From the NCBI RefSeq assembly GCF_900269665.1, contig NZ_LT985361.1:3825982-3889981 (forward strand): a stretch of 64,000 nt of DNA. The letters run 5' to 3'. Both the position numbers and the translations under genes were made by a program. Shown here piece by piece: positions 1 to 10,400 of the stretch. The stretch is from Nocardia suismassiliense (GTDB taxonomy: Bacteria > Actinomycetota > Actinomycetes > Mycobacteriales > Mycobacteriaceae). Under the pieces are notes generated by a model that saw only the letters and a list, made by a program, of their open reading frames with translations, was not told where the DNA came from and made no database searches. Within the stretch, counting starts at the first letter, position 1. Each line of letters begins with the position of its first letter.

Positions 1-1
1 G

Positions 2-3000
2 GGCTTGGCGAACGCGAGCCGCGTCGATCGGTCCCGGGCGGGCCGGTTGGCGGTGTTGTTGACCGGTCAGGGTGCCCAGCGTCTCGGTATGGGGCGTGAA
101 CTCTATGGTTGCGCACCGGTGTTTGCTGCTGCTTTGGACGCGGTGTGTGCGCATTTCGACGGTGAGCTCGAACTTCCGTTGAAGGAGGTGTTGTTCGCGC
201 CGGAGGGTTCGGCGCATTCGGCATTGTTGGATCAGACGGCGTATGCGCAGGCGGGGTTGTTCGCGGTCGAGACGGCGTTGTTCCGGTTGCTCGAATCCTG
301 GGGTGTGACACCGGATTACCTGCTCGGTCATTCGATCGGCGAGGTCACCGCGGCGCACCTGTCCGGGGTTTTGGATCTGGCGGATGCGTGCCGTCTGGTG
401 GCGGCTCGTGGCCGGTTGATGCAGTCCGCCCGCGAGGGTGGCGCGATGGTCGCGATCCAGGCCGGCGAGGCCGAAATCGAAGCCGCGCTCGCGAGTTTCG
501 CCGACCAAGTCGCCATCGCCGGAGTGAACGGCCCCGACTCGGTGGTGATCTCGGGTGACGACCGGGCGGTGGAGCGGATAGCCGCCGACTGGAAAGCCAA
601 GGGCCGCAAGACCAAGCGCCTCACGGTCAGCCACGCGTTCCACTCGCCGCACATGGACGAGGTACTCGCCGAGTTCACGGCGGTAGCCGCGACGATGACG
701 TTCGCCGCCCCACGGATTGCGATCGTGTCGAACGTGACCGGCACGCTGGCGACCGCTGCACAGCTGAGTTCGCCGGAGTACTGGGCCCGGCACATCCGCG
801 CGGCCGTGCGGTTCCTCGACGGCGTGCGAACCCTCGAAAACGAGGGCGTCACCGACTATCTCGAACTCGGTCCGGACGGGGTCCTGACCGCGCTCGTCGC
901 GGGCTGCGTGACCCGCGAGGCCGGGCTGGCACTGCCCGCGCTGCGTGCGGGCAGGCCCGAATCCGACACCATGGCACAGGTTCTCGGCTCCCTGCACGCC
1001 AGGGGCAGGGCCGTGGACTGGTCCGCGATCCTGCCCGGCGCCACCCGGGTCGACCTGCCCACCTACGCCTTTCAGCGCCAGCGCTACTGGCTGGGCGGCA
1101 CCGCGCGGACCACCGACGCCCGCGGACTCGGGCTGCGCACCACCGACCACCCGCTGCTCGGCGCCGTCGTCCCGGTGGCAGGCACCGGCGAACTACTGTT
1201 CACCGGGCGCATCTCCGCCGCGGGCCGTTCCTGGCTCGCCGACGGCACCGCCGTGCTCGTCGAACTCGCGCTGCGCGCGGGCGAGGAAGTCGGCTGCGGC
1301 ACTATCGACCGGCTGGAAACCCCGACGCCGCTGGCGATTCCGGACGACGCCGTCGTCGATCTGCAGATCCGGCTCGGCGAGGCAGACGACGCGGGACACC
1401 GCTCCGTCGTGATCCGCTCCCGCCGCGACGACCAGGCCTGGACCCGGCACGCCGAGGGTGTTCTCACCGCGTCGACATCCGCCGCCCCCGTCGACCTGAC
1501 CGACTGGCCACCGAGCGACGCCGAGCCGATCGAGGTGGACGGCACCCGCGCGGCCTGGCGCCGCGGCGACGAATTCTACGCCGAAGTGGCCCTGCCGGAC
1601 GGTGTGACCGACGCCGACCGATTCGGGGTACACCCCACCCTGCTCGACCCGATCCTGCGCGCGGCACTGAATCTCGACGGCCGGCGGGAACTGGTCCCCG
1701 CCGACTGGTCCTCGGTCGAGTCGTACGCCATCGGCGCCACCGCGCTCCGGCTGCGCCTCACCCTGTCCACCCCGGATACCCTCGCCCTGGTCGCCGCCGA
1801 CGACACGGGACTGCCCGTGCTGTCCGTCGCCGCGCTCACCGGTCACCCGCTGCCGACCGAAGACACCGAACACACCGAGAGCCAAGGGGATTCGCTGTTC
1901 CGCATCGGCTGGCGGCCGCGCACGGTCGCCAAGCCCCGCGCCGTGTCCTGGACGTCGTGGGAGCAGTGCACCGAAGCCGAACCGGCACCGGAAGTCGTCG
2001 TACTGGACTGCGGGACCACCGCAGACGGCACCGTGCCCGAGCGGGTCCGCGCCACCGCGGCCAGGGTGCTCGACGTGCTCGGCGCCTGGCAGTCCGGGGA
2101 CCGCTTCGCGGACTCGACCCTGATCGTGGTGACCCGAAACGCCATGGCCACCACCGACGGCGATCCAGTCGACCTCACTCAGGCGCCGTCCTGGGGCCTG
2201 GTGCGGGCCGCCCAAGCCGAGAGCACCGACCGGATCGTGCTGGCCGACGTGGACGGCACCGACCTGGACTCCGTCGTCGCCGCCATGGCCGCCGCGGGCG
2301 AACCCGAACTCGCCGTACGCGACGGGGCACTGCTGGTACCCCGGCTGCACACGGTCGAGGCACCCGCCGAGCCCGCGACAGCCGACTGGGGGACGGGCAC
2401 CACCCTGATCACCGGCGGCACCGGCGGTCTCGGCGCGCTGCTGGCCAGGCACCTGGTCACCGCGCACGGAGCCCGCAGGCTGGTCCTGACCTCACGGCGC
2501 GGCCTCGACGCACCCGGCGCCGAACAGCTGCGCACCGAACTGACCGAGCTGGGTGCCGAGATCACCGTCACCGCCTGCGATGTCGCGGACCGGGCCGCCG
2601 TTGCCGAACTGCTGCAATCTATTTCGGACGAACACCCGCTGACCGCCGTCGTGCACGCCGCGGGCGTACCCGACCACGGACTCGTCACCGCGCTGACCGA
2701 AGATCGGCTGGACCGCGCCCTCGCGCCCAAGGCCGACGCGGCCTGGCACCTGCACGAGCTCACCCGCGACCTCGACCTGACGGCGTTCGTGCTGATCTCC
2801 TCGGCCGGCGGACTGCTGCTGTCCGCGGGCCAGGCGGGTTACGCCGCCGCCAACGTCTTCCTGGACGCGCTGGCCGAGCACCGCCGCGCCGAGGGCCGGA
2901 CCGCGACCGCAATCGCGTTCGGCCTGTGGGACATCGATGCCGGACTCAGCGGCCTGCTCAACGACGCCGAGCTGCAACGCCTACGGCGCCAAGGCTTTCC

Positions 3001-6000
3001 GGCGTTCTCCGCCGCCGAGGGCATCGCCCTCTTCGACGCCGCCCTCGCCGGTGACCTGCCTACCGTCGTCCCGGTGCGGCTCGACCGTGCTGCGCTGCGG
3101 TCCCGGCCCGACGGCGTGCCCGCCCTGCTGCGCGGTCTGGTGCGCACCCGCGCCAGGGCCGCGACGACCACCGCGACTTCCCCGCTGGCCCGGCGGCTGC
3201 TCGGCCAGTCCGCCGACGAACGCGGGCGCACCCTGCTCGACCTGGTCTGCGTGCACGTCGCCGCGGTGCTCGGCCACACCGACCCCGCCCAGATCGCGGC
3301 CGACCGCGCCTTCGGCGACCTGGGCTTCGACTCGCTGACCGCGGTCGAGCTGCGCAACCGCCTGAGCGCGGCGACCGGGCTGCGACTGACCAGCACCGTG
3401 GTCTTCGACTATCCCTCGGCCGAAGTGCTTGCCCGCTACCTCGGCGAGCGGCTCGGCGCGGCCGCGGGCGCGACCCGAACGGATGCTCGCACCGGCACTC
3501 ATGCCGACGAGCCGATCGCCATCGTCGGCATGGCGTGCCGATTCCCCGGCGGCGTCAACTCGGCCGAGGATCTGTGGCGCCTGCTCGACGACGGCGTCGA
3601 CGCGATCTCCGAGTTCCCTGCTGACCGCGGCTGGGCGCTGGACGGTCTGTTCGACCCCGATCCGGACAAGGCAGGCAAGTCCTACGTCCGGCACGGCGGA
3701 TTCCTCGACGACGTCGCCGGATTCGACCCGGACTTCTTCGGCATGGCGCCGCGCGAGGCACTCGCCGCCGACCCGCAGCAGCGGCTGCTGCTGGAAACCA
3801 CATGGGAGGCAATGGAACACGCGGGCATCCTGCCCGCCACCCTGCGCGGCAGCCGGACCGGCATCTACACCGGCCTGATGTACCTCGGTTACGGACCCGG
3901 CATGGTGCCGACCACGCCGGACGGCATCGAGGGCTACCTCACCACGGGCGTGTCCACCAGCGTCGCGGCCGGCCGCCTCGCCTACACCTTCGGCTTCGAG
4001 GGACCGACGGTCGCACTCGACACCGCGTGCTCGTCGTCCCTGGTGACCATGCACCTCGCCGCGAACGCGTTGCGGCAGGGTGAATGCGATCTCGCCTTCG
4101 CCGGTGGCGCAACGGTATTGGCCACCCCGCTGTCCTTCGTCGGGTTCTCTCGGCAGCGGGTGCTCGCCCCGGACGGCCGGGTCAAGGCCTTCGCCGCGGC
4201 CGCCGACGGCACGGCCTGGTCCGAGGGTGTCGGCATGCTGTTGCTGGAGCGGCTCTCCGATGCCCGGCGCAACGGTCACCAGGTGCTCGCCTTGCTGCGC
4301 GGCTCAGCGGTGAACTCCGATGGCGCGTCCAACGGGCTCACCGCGCCGAACGGTCCGTCCCAGGAGCGGGTGATCCGCCGGGCGCTCGCCGACGCGGGGC
4401 TGAAACCCGCCGAGGTGGATGCCGTCGAGGCGCATGGCACCGGCACCCAGCTCGGCGATCCGATCGAGGCGGGCGCGCTGCTCGCCACCTACGGCCAGGA
4501 CCGGGATCGGCCACTGCTGCTCGGCTCGCTCAAATCCAATATCGGACATACTCAGCTGGCCGCCGGGGTCGCGGGCGTGATCAAGATGGTCGAGGCGATG
4601 CGCCGGGGCAAACTGCCGCGCACCTTGCACGTGGACGCGCCGTCGCCGCATGTGGATTGGGAGTCCGGCGCGGTCGAACTGCTGACCGAGCCGAAGGACT
4701 GGCCGGAGACCGGTGCACCGCGCCGGGCCGGCGTGTCCGGCTTCGGGATCAGCGGCACCAACGCCCACGTCATCCTCGAGCAGGCGCCCGCCGAGCCGGC
4801 TGTCGCCGCGACCGGTCGGTCCGATCAGGTGGTTCCCTGGGTGCTGTCCGCCAAAACCGCTGCGGCTCTTCAGGATCAGGCTCAGCAGCTCGGCGCGTAC
4901 CTGAGCGAGCGGCCCGAGCTCGCGCCCGCGGATGTGGCGTGGTCGCTGGCCACCGGCCGGACCGTGCTGCCGCACAGCGCGGTGGTCGTCGGCGCCGACC
5001 GGGACGAGCTGATCGCCCGGCTCGCCACCGTCACCGGCACCGAGCGGGACGGCCGCGCAGGCAGGCTCGCCGTGCTCCTGACCGGTCAGGGTGCCCAGCG
5101 CCTCGGTATGGGGCGTGAGCTGTATGGATCGTCCCCGGTCTTCGCGGCTGCGCTGAACGCGGTGTGCGTTCACCTGGACAATGAGCTCGAGCGGCCGCTG
5201 CAGGAGGTGCTGTTCGCGCCGGAAGGCTCGGCGGACTCGGCACTGCTGGATCAGACGGCGTACGCGCAGGCGGCTTTGTTCGCGGTCGAGACCGCGTTGT
5301 TCCGGTTGCTCGAATCCTGGGGTATCACACCGGATTATCTGCTCGGCCATTCGATCGGCGAGGTGACCGCGGCCCATCTGGCGGGTGTGCTCGAGCTACC
5401 CGACGCCTGCCGTCTCGTTGCGGCCCGTGGCCGCTTGATGCAGTCCGCCCGCGAGGGTGGCGCGATGATCGCGATCCAGGCCGGTGAAGCCGAGATCCGG
5501 GATTCGCTGCCAGCCGGCGTGGCCATCGCGGGCATCAACGGCCCTCGCGCCGTGGTGATCTCCGGTGACGAGGACGCTGTCGAGCGGCTCGCCGCCGCGT
5601 GGAAAGGCAAGGGCCGCAAGACGAAACGGCTCTCGGTCAGCCACGCGTTCCATTCGCCGCACATGGACGACGTGCTAGCCGAGTTCGCGGCGGTCGCCGA
5701 GACGATGCGCTTCCACGCGCCGCGCATCCCGATCGTCTCGAATATCACCGGAACGCTGGCGACCGGGGACGAATTGCGTTCGCCCGCCTACTGGTCCCGG
5801 CACATTCGGGCGGCGGTGCGTTTCCTCGACGGCGTGCGCACCCTCGCCGCCGAAGGCGTCACCGATTACGTCGAACTCGGCCCCGACCCGGTCCTGACCG
5901 CACTGATCACCGACTGCCTGCCCGGCACCGGCCCAGGCCTGCTGACGTCGATGCTCCGCGGGGTCAAGCCGGAGAACGAGACCGTCGCCCTGGCCCTCGG

Positions 6001-7444
6001 TTCCCTGCACGCCAGGGGCTGGGCCGTGGACTGGGCCGCGGTACTGCCCGGCGCAACCCGAGTCGAGCTGCCGCGCTACGCATTCCAGCGCAGGCGCTAC
6101 TGGCTGGAGAACACCGGCGGGGCCGCCGACCCCGCCGGGCCCGGGCTCGACCACCCGATGCTGTCCACCGCGGTCGCCCTCGCCGGTCGCGACGAGGTGG
6201 TGTGCAGCGGCCGGATCTCGCTCGCCGAACACCCGTGGCTCGCCGAACACATCATCCACGGCACCACCGTGCTGTCCAGCACCGTGCTCGTCGAACTGGC
6301 GGTCCGGGCGGGCGACGAACTCGGTTGCACCACACTGGAACAGCTCACTATGCGGGCACCGCTGCTGCTGCCCGAGGCGGGCGCGCTGCGGTTCCAGATC
6401 CGGATCGGCGAACAGGATCCGGCGGGCGAACGGGCATTGACCGTGCACGCGCGACCGGACGGCGACACCGCCTGGCTGGAATGCGCCGACGGCAGGCTCA
6501 GCAACCGCGAGGTCGCCGTCGAGCGGATCGACGGCACACCCGCAGCGGCACGGCTGGCCGAGGAACTACACGCCGACGCGGCCCGCTACCGGTTGCATCC
6601 CGCACTGCTCGACCTCGCGCTCGCCGCGCGGCCGATCACGGTGGGCGAGCAGACCATTCGGGTGCCTGCGGTCTGGCGCGGGGTAAGGCTGCACGCGGCC
6701 GGCGCGACCTCGGTACACAGCCGGATCGCCGACATCGACGCGCACACCATCGGGCTGGCGCTGGCCGATGAGCAGGGCGAGCCGATCCTCACCGTCGATT
6801 CCCTGACCTACCTGGACATTCCGGCCGACCGCTTCCAGCGCGGCGACGACGCCGCGTCGGACGCGCAGCCGACCCGGACGACGCGCCGGACGGCACACAC
6901 CTCGGTGGCCGCGGCGGAACCGCTGGCCCAGCGGCTCACCGGGCTGAGCGGGGCGGCCGCGCGCCGGCTCGTGCTCGACCTGGTGCGCGCCGAGGTCGCG
7001 ACGGTGCTCGGCCATCCGGATCCGGGGGCCATCGGCGACCACCGCGAGTTCCAGGAGCTCGGCTTCGACTCCATGGCCGCGGTCGAGCTGCGTAACCGGC
7101 TGAACGCCGGGACCGGGCTGACCCTGGCCACCACCCTGGTCTTCGACCACCCGACCCCCGACGCGCTCACCGAACACCTACTCGCACTGGCGAATCCGGC
7201 CAACCAGAGCGGATTCGGCCGAGTGCTGGTCGAGCTCGACCGGATCGACGCGTTGCTGGCCACGGTGGCGAACGAGGGCGACGGTCAGGCCGCGGTCCAG
7301 CGCAGGCTGCGCACCCTGCTCGCCAGGGTGGGCCGGCCCGAGCGCGACAGCGAGCACGCGGACGCGACCACGGAGATCCAATCGGCCTCGGTGGACGAGA
7401 TCTTCCACCTGATCGACACCGAACTCGGCCGCTCCGCCAGCTGA
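2..7444 (+). CDS. Type I modular polyketide synthase, 5' end missing (AT-DHx-KR-ACP / KS-AT-DH-ACP)
   Basis: The reading frame is open at the left edge, so about 2480 residues are seen and the true start lies upstream; the first in-window TTG falls just before an acyltransferase and is not the start. First module (its KS is outside): AT about 41-940 with GHSIGE and HAFH, the malonyl-CoA signature; a DH remnant about 1140-1850 without the catalytic HxxxGxxxxP segment; KR about 2390-2940 with a TGGTGGLG cofactor site and Ser/Tyr/Asn-type catalytic residues; ACP about 3190-3440 (GFDSL). Second module: KS 3510-4780 (TACSSS, Cys at 4028-4030; HGTGT; NIGH), malonyl-type AT 5060-5950, DH about 6140-6830 with its His but Pro changed to Ser, no KR, ACP 6960-7170 (GFDSM). 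A helical tail (7210-7441) looks like a C-terminal docking domain, pairing with the next PKS 44 bp downstream. Confidence 0.95.
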   Translation, partial: GLANASRVDRSRAGRLAVLLTGQGAQRLGMGRELYGCAPVFAAALDAVCAHFDGELELPLKEVLFAPEGSAHSALLDQTAYAQAGLFAVETALFRLLESWGVTPDYLLGHSIGEVTAAHLSGVLDLADACRLVAARGRLMQSAREGGAMVAIQAGEAEIEAALASFADQVAIAGVNGPDSVVISGDDRAVERIAADWKAKGRKTKRLTVSHAFHSPHMDEVLAEFTAVAATMTFAAPRIAIVSNVTGTLATAAQLSSPEYWARHIRAAVRFLDGVRTLENEGVTDYLELGPDGVLTALVAGCVTREAGLALPALRAGRPESDTMAQVLGSLHARGRAVDWSAILPGATRVDLPTYAFQRQRYWLGGTARTTDARGLGLRTTDHPLLGAVVPVAGTGELLFTGRISAAGRSWLADGTAVLVELALRAGEEVGCGTIDRLETPTPLAIPDDAVVDLQIRLGEADDAGHRSVVIRSRRDDQAWTRHAEGVLTASTSAAPVDLTDWPPSDAEPIEVDGTRAAWRRGDEFYAEVALPDGVTDADRFGVHPTLLDPILRAALNLDGRRELVPADWSSVESYAIGATALRLRLTLSTPDTLALVAADDTGLPVLSVAALTGHPLPTEDTEHTESQGDSLFRIGWRPRTVAKPRAVSWTSWEQCTEAEPAPEVVVLDCGTTADGTVPERVRATAARVLDVLGAWQSGDRFADSTLIVVTRNAMATTDGDPVDLTQAPSWGLVRAAQAESTDRIVLADVDGTDLDSVVAAMAAAGEPELAVRDGALLVPRLHTVEAPAEPATADWGTGTTLITGGTGGLGALLARHLVTAHGARRLVLTSRRGLDAPGAEQLRTELTELGAEITVTACDVADRAAVAELLQSISDEHPLTAVVHAAGVPDHGLVTALTEDRLDRALAPKADAAWHLHELTRDLDLTAFVLISSAGGLLLSAGQAGYAAANVFLDALAEHRRAEGRTATAIAFGLWDIDAGLSGLLNDAELQRLRRQGFPAFSAAEGIALFDAALAGDLPTVVPVRLDRAALRSRPDGVPALLRGLVRTRARAATTTATSPLARRLLGQSADERGRTLLDLVCVHVAAVLGHTDPAQIAADRAFGDLGFDSLTAVELRNRLSAATGLRLTSTVVFDYPSAEVLARYLGERLGAAAGATRTDARTGTHADEPIAIVGMACRFPGGVNSAEDLWRLLDDGVDAISEFPADRGWALDGLFDPDPDKAGKSYVRHGGFLDDVAGFDPDFFGMAPREALAADPQQRLLLETTWEAMEHAGILPATLRGSRTGIYTGLMYLGYGPGMVPTTPDGIEGYLTTGVSTSVAAGRLAYTFGFEGPTVALDTACSSSLVTMHLAANALRQGECDLAFAGGATVLATPLSFVGFSRQRVLAPDGRVKAFAAAADGTAWSEGVGMLLLERLSDARRNGHQVLALLRGSAVNSDGASNGLTAPNGPSQERVIRRALADAGLKPAEVDAVEAHGTGTQLGDPIEAGALLATYGQDRDRPLLLGSLKSNIGHTQLAAGVAGVIKMVEAMRRGKLPRTLHVDAPSPHVDWESGAVELLTEPKDWPETGAPRRAGVSGFGISGTNAHVILEQAPAEPAVAATGRSDQVVPWVLSAKTAAALQDQAQQLGAYLSERPELAPADVAWSLATGRTVLPHSAVVVGADRDELIARLATVTGTERDGRAGRLAVLLTGQGAQRLGMGRELYGSSPVFAAALNAVCVHLDNELERPLQEVLFAPEGSADSALLDQTAYAQAALFAVETALFRLLESWGITPDYLLGHSIGEVTAAHLAGVLELPDACRLVAARGRLMQSAREGGAMIAIQAGEAEIRDSLPAGVAIAGINGPRAVVISGDEDAVERLAAAWKGKGRKTKRLSVSHAFHSPHMDDVLAEFAAVAETMRFHAPRIPIVSNITGTLATGDELRSPAYWSRHIRAAVRFLDGVRTLAAEGVTDYVELGPDPVLTALITDCLPGTGPGLLTSMLRGVKPENETVALALGSLHARGWAVDWAAVLPGATRVELPRYAFQRRRYWLENTGGAADPAGPGLDHPMLSTAVALAGRDEVVCSGRISLAEHPWLAEHIIHGTTVLSSTVLVELAVRAGDELGCTTLEQLTMRAPLLLPEAGALRFQIRIGEQDPAGERALTVHARPDGDTAWLECADGRLSNREVAVERIDGTPAAARLAEELHADAARYRLHPALLDLALAARPITVGEQTIRVPAVWRGVRLHAAGATSVHSRIADIDAHTIGLALADEQGEPILTVDSLTYLDIPADRFQRGDDAASDAQPTRTTRRTAHTSVAAAEPLAQRLTGLSGAAARRLVLDLVRAEVATVLGHPDPGAIGDHREFQELGFDSMAAVELRNRLNAGTGLTLATTLVFDHPTPDALTEHLLALANPANQSGFGRVLVELDRIDALLATVANEGDGQAAVQRRLRTLLARVGRPERDSEHADATTEIQSASVDEIFHLIDTELGRSAS
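779..879 (+). repeat. 101-bp exact repeat, copy 1 (AT of first module)
   Basis: This stretch near the end of the first acyltransferase matches 9856-9956 in the last module's acyltransferase base for base, while flanking bases differ. Exact identity over third codon positions points to recent gene conversion or a recent module duplication. Confidence 0.85.
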
Positions 7445-7488
7445 ACCACAGCGCGCGGCCCGGTCATTGCTAAGGAGATATCGATCCG

Positions 7489-10400
7489 ATGCCCAACGAG
7501 TCCAACGAAGAGAAGCTGGTCGAATACCTCAAGTGGGTGACGGCGGACCTGCGGGAGACCCGGGCGCGCCTCGCCGAACTGGAGGCGAGTGAGACCGAAC
7601 CCGTCGCCATCGTCGGCATGGCCTGTCGTTATCCCGGCGGGGCCGACAATCCGGAGCAGCTGTGGCGGCTGGGGGACGACGGGGTCGACGCCATCGCCGA
7701 ACCGCCCGGCGATCGCGGCTGGGACATCGAGCGGCTGCGCAAGAAGTGTGCGATCACCGAGGGCGGCTTCCTCGCCGACGCCACCGAGTTCGACGCCGCC
7801 TTCTTCGGCATCTCGCCGCGCGAGGCGGTGGCAATGGACCCGCAGCACCGGGTGCTGCTGGAGATCTCCTGGGAACTGTTCGAGCACGCCGGGATCGACG
7901 CGAACTCGTTGCGCGGCAGCAAGACCGGCGTCTTCGTCGGCGTGCTGGAGGAGAGCTACCTCGGACTGGCCGCGCCGGAGGAGCTCGAAGGCTATCTGAT
8001 GACCAGCAAGCTCGGCAGCATCGCGTCCGGGCGCATCGCCTACACCTTCGGCCTGGAGGGGCCGGCGATCTCGCTGGACACCGCGTGCTCGTCCTCGCTG
8101 GTGGCGATGCACCTCGCGCTGCGCTCACTGCGTTCCGGCGAGTCCACGCTCGCCCTGGCCGGCGGGGCGATCATCAACGGCGACGCGGGCGGTCTCGTCG
8201 ACTTCGCCAAACAGGGCGGCCTCGCCGCGGACGGCCGCTGCAAGTCGTTCGCCGCCGCCGCGGACGGGACATCCTGGTCCGAGGGCGCCGGAATGGTATT
8301 GCTGGAACGGCTTTCCGACGCGCGCCGCAACGGCCACCGGGTGCTGGCCGTGGTGCGCGGCAGCGCGGTCAACCAGGACGGTGCGTCGAACGGGCTGACC
8401 GCGCCGAACGGTCCCGCGCAGGAGCGGGTGATCCGCGACGCGCTCGCCGACTCCGGTCTGCGACCGTGCGACGTAGATGTGGTCGAGGCCCACGGCACCG
8501 GCACCAGGCTCGGCGATCCGATCGAGGCGGGCGCGCTGCTCGCCACCTACGGACAGGAGCGGGACCAGCCACTGTGGCTCGGTTCGATGAAGTCCAACAT
8601 CGGGCACAGCGGACCGGCCGCCGGGGTCGGCGGCGTGATCAAGATGGTCCAGGCGATGCGGCACGGCCGGCTGCCGCGCACGTTGCACGTGGACGAACCG
8701 TCGCCGCATATCGACTGGTCCACCGGCGCCGTCGAACTGCTGACCCAGCCGCAGGACTGGCCGGTGGCCGACCGGCCGCGCCGGGCCGGGGTGTCCGGCT
8801 TCGGGATCAGCGGCACCAACGCGCACGTCATCCTCGAGCAGGCGCCCGAGGCGGCGGTCGAAACCAGTGCGGGTGTCGCGCTGCCTTCGGTGCCGTGGGT
8901 ACTGTCCGCGAAGACCGCGGATGGCTTGCGGGCCAAGGCGAATCAGCTGCTCGACTATGCGCGGAACGCGGCCGACTTCGCACCGGCTGACGTGGCACTC
9001 TCGCTTGCGACCGGGCGCGCAGTGCTGGACTACAGCGCGGTGGTTGTCGGAACCGAGCGCGCCGATTTCGTTGGCGGCCTGGAGAACCTGGCCGAGGAGG
9101 GCGCACCGGCGAGCAACCGGGCGCGCGGCCGGTTGGCGGTGTTGCTGACCGGTCAGGGTGCCCAGCGCCTCGGGATGGGTCGTGAACTCTACGGTTGCGC
9201 GCCGGTATTCGCTGCTGCTCTGGATGCGGTATGCGCGCATCTCGACGCTGAGCTCGAACTTCCGTTGAAGGATGTGCTTTTCGCGCCAGAGGGTTCGGCG
9301 GACTCGGCATTGCTGGATCAGACGGCGTACGCGCAAGCCGCGCTGTTCGCGGTCGAGACGGCGTTGTTCCGGCTGCTCGAATCCTGGGGTATCACACCGG
9401 ATTACCTCTTAGGCCATTCGATCGGTGAGGTGACCGCGGCGCACCTGTCCGGGGTGTTGGGCCTCGAGGATGCGTGCCGTCTGGTGGCGGCTCGTGGCCG
9501 GTTGATGCAGTCCGCTCGTGAGGGTGGCGCGATGGTCGCGATCCAGGCCGGCGAGGACGAGATTCAGGGTTCGCTGCCTGCAGAAGTGGCGATCGCCGGC
9601 ATCAACGGCCCACAGGCCGTGGTGATCTCGGGCGAAGAAAACGCCGTCGAGCGCATCGCCGCCGACTGGAAAGCCAAGGGCCGCAAGACCAAGCGCCTCA
9701 CGGTCAGTCACGCGTTCCATTCGCCGCACATGGACGAGGTACTCGCCGAGTTCAAGGCCGTAGCCGCAACTTTGAAGTTCAGTGCACCCGAAATTCCGAT
9801 CGTGTCCAACGTGACCGGCACACTGGCCACCGAGGAGCAGTTGCGGTCGCCGGACTACTGGGCCCGGCACATCCGCGCGGCCGTGCGGTTCCTCGACGGC
9901 GTGCGAACCCTCGAAAACGAGGGCGTCACCGACTATCTCGAACTCGGTCCGGACGGCGTGCTGACCGCACTCGTCGCCGACTGCGTGGAACGTGACTCCG
10001 GCGCCCTCCTGAACATGCTGCGCGCGAACAGATCCGAGTCCGAAACGGTCGCGACCGCCGTCGCGGGCCTGCACACCAGGGGCGTCGCGCTCGACTGGTC
10101 CGCCATCCTGCCCGGCGCCGCCCACGTCGAGCTGCCCACCTATCCGTTCCAGCGCAAGCGGTTCTGGCTCGGTCAACAGGCGCGGCCCAGCGACGCCGCC
10201 GGACTCGGCCTCGACCAGGCCGACCACCCACTGCTCGGCGCGGCACTGTCCCTCGCGGGCAGCGAGGCGATGCTGTTCACCGGGCACCTCGCCCGATACA
10301 GCCACCCGTGGCTCACCGACGGCACCTCGGCGCTCGTGGAGATCGCGATCCGGGCGGGTGACGAACTCGGTTGCACCGCAATCGATCACCTGTACACGCC

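Noticed and set aside
5..7. TTG near the left edge as the start of the first PKS
   Set aside because: The frame is open to the edge and the sequence begins inside a module just before an AT, with its KS missing; the gene is truncated by the window.
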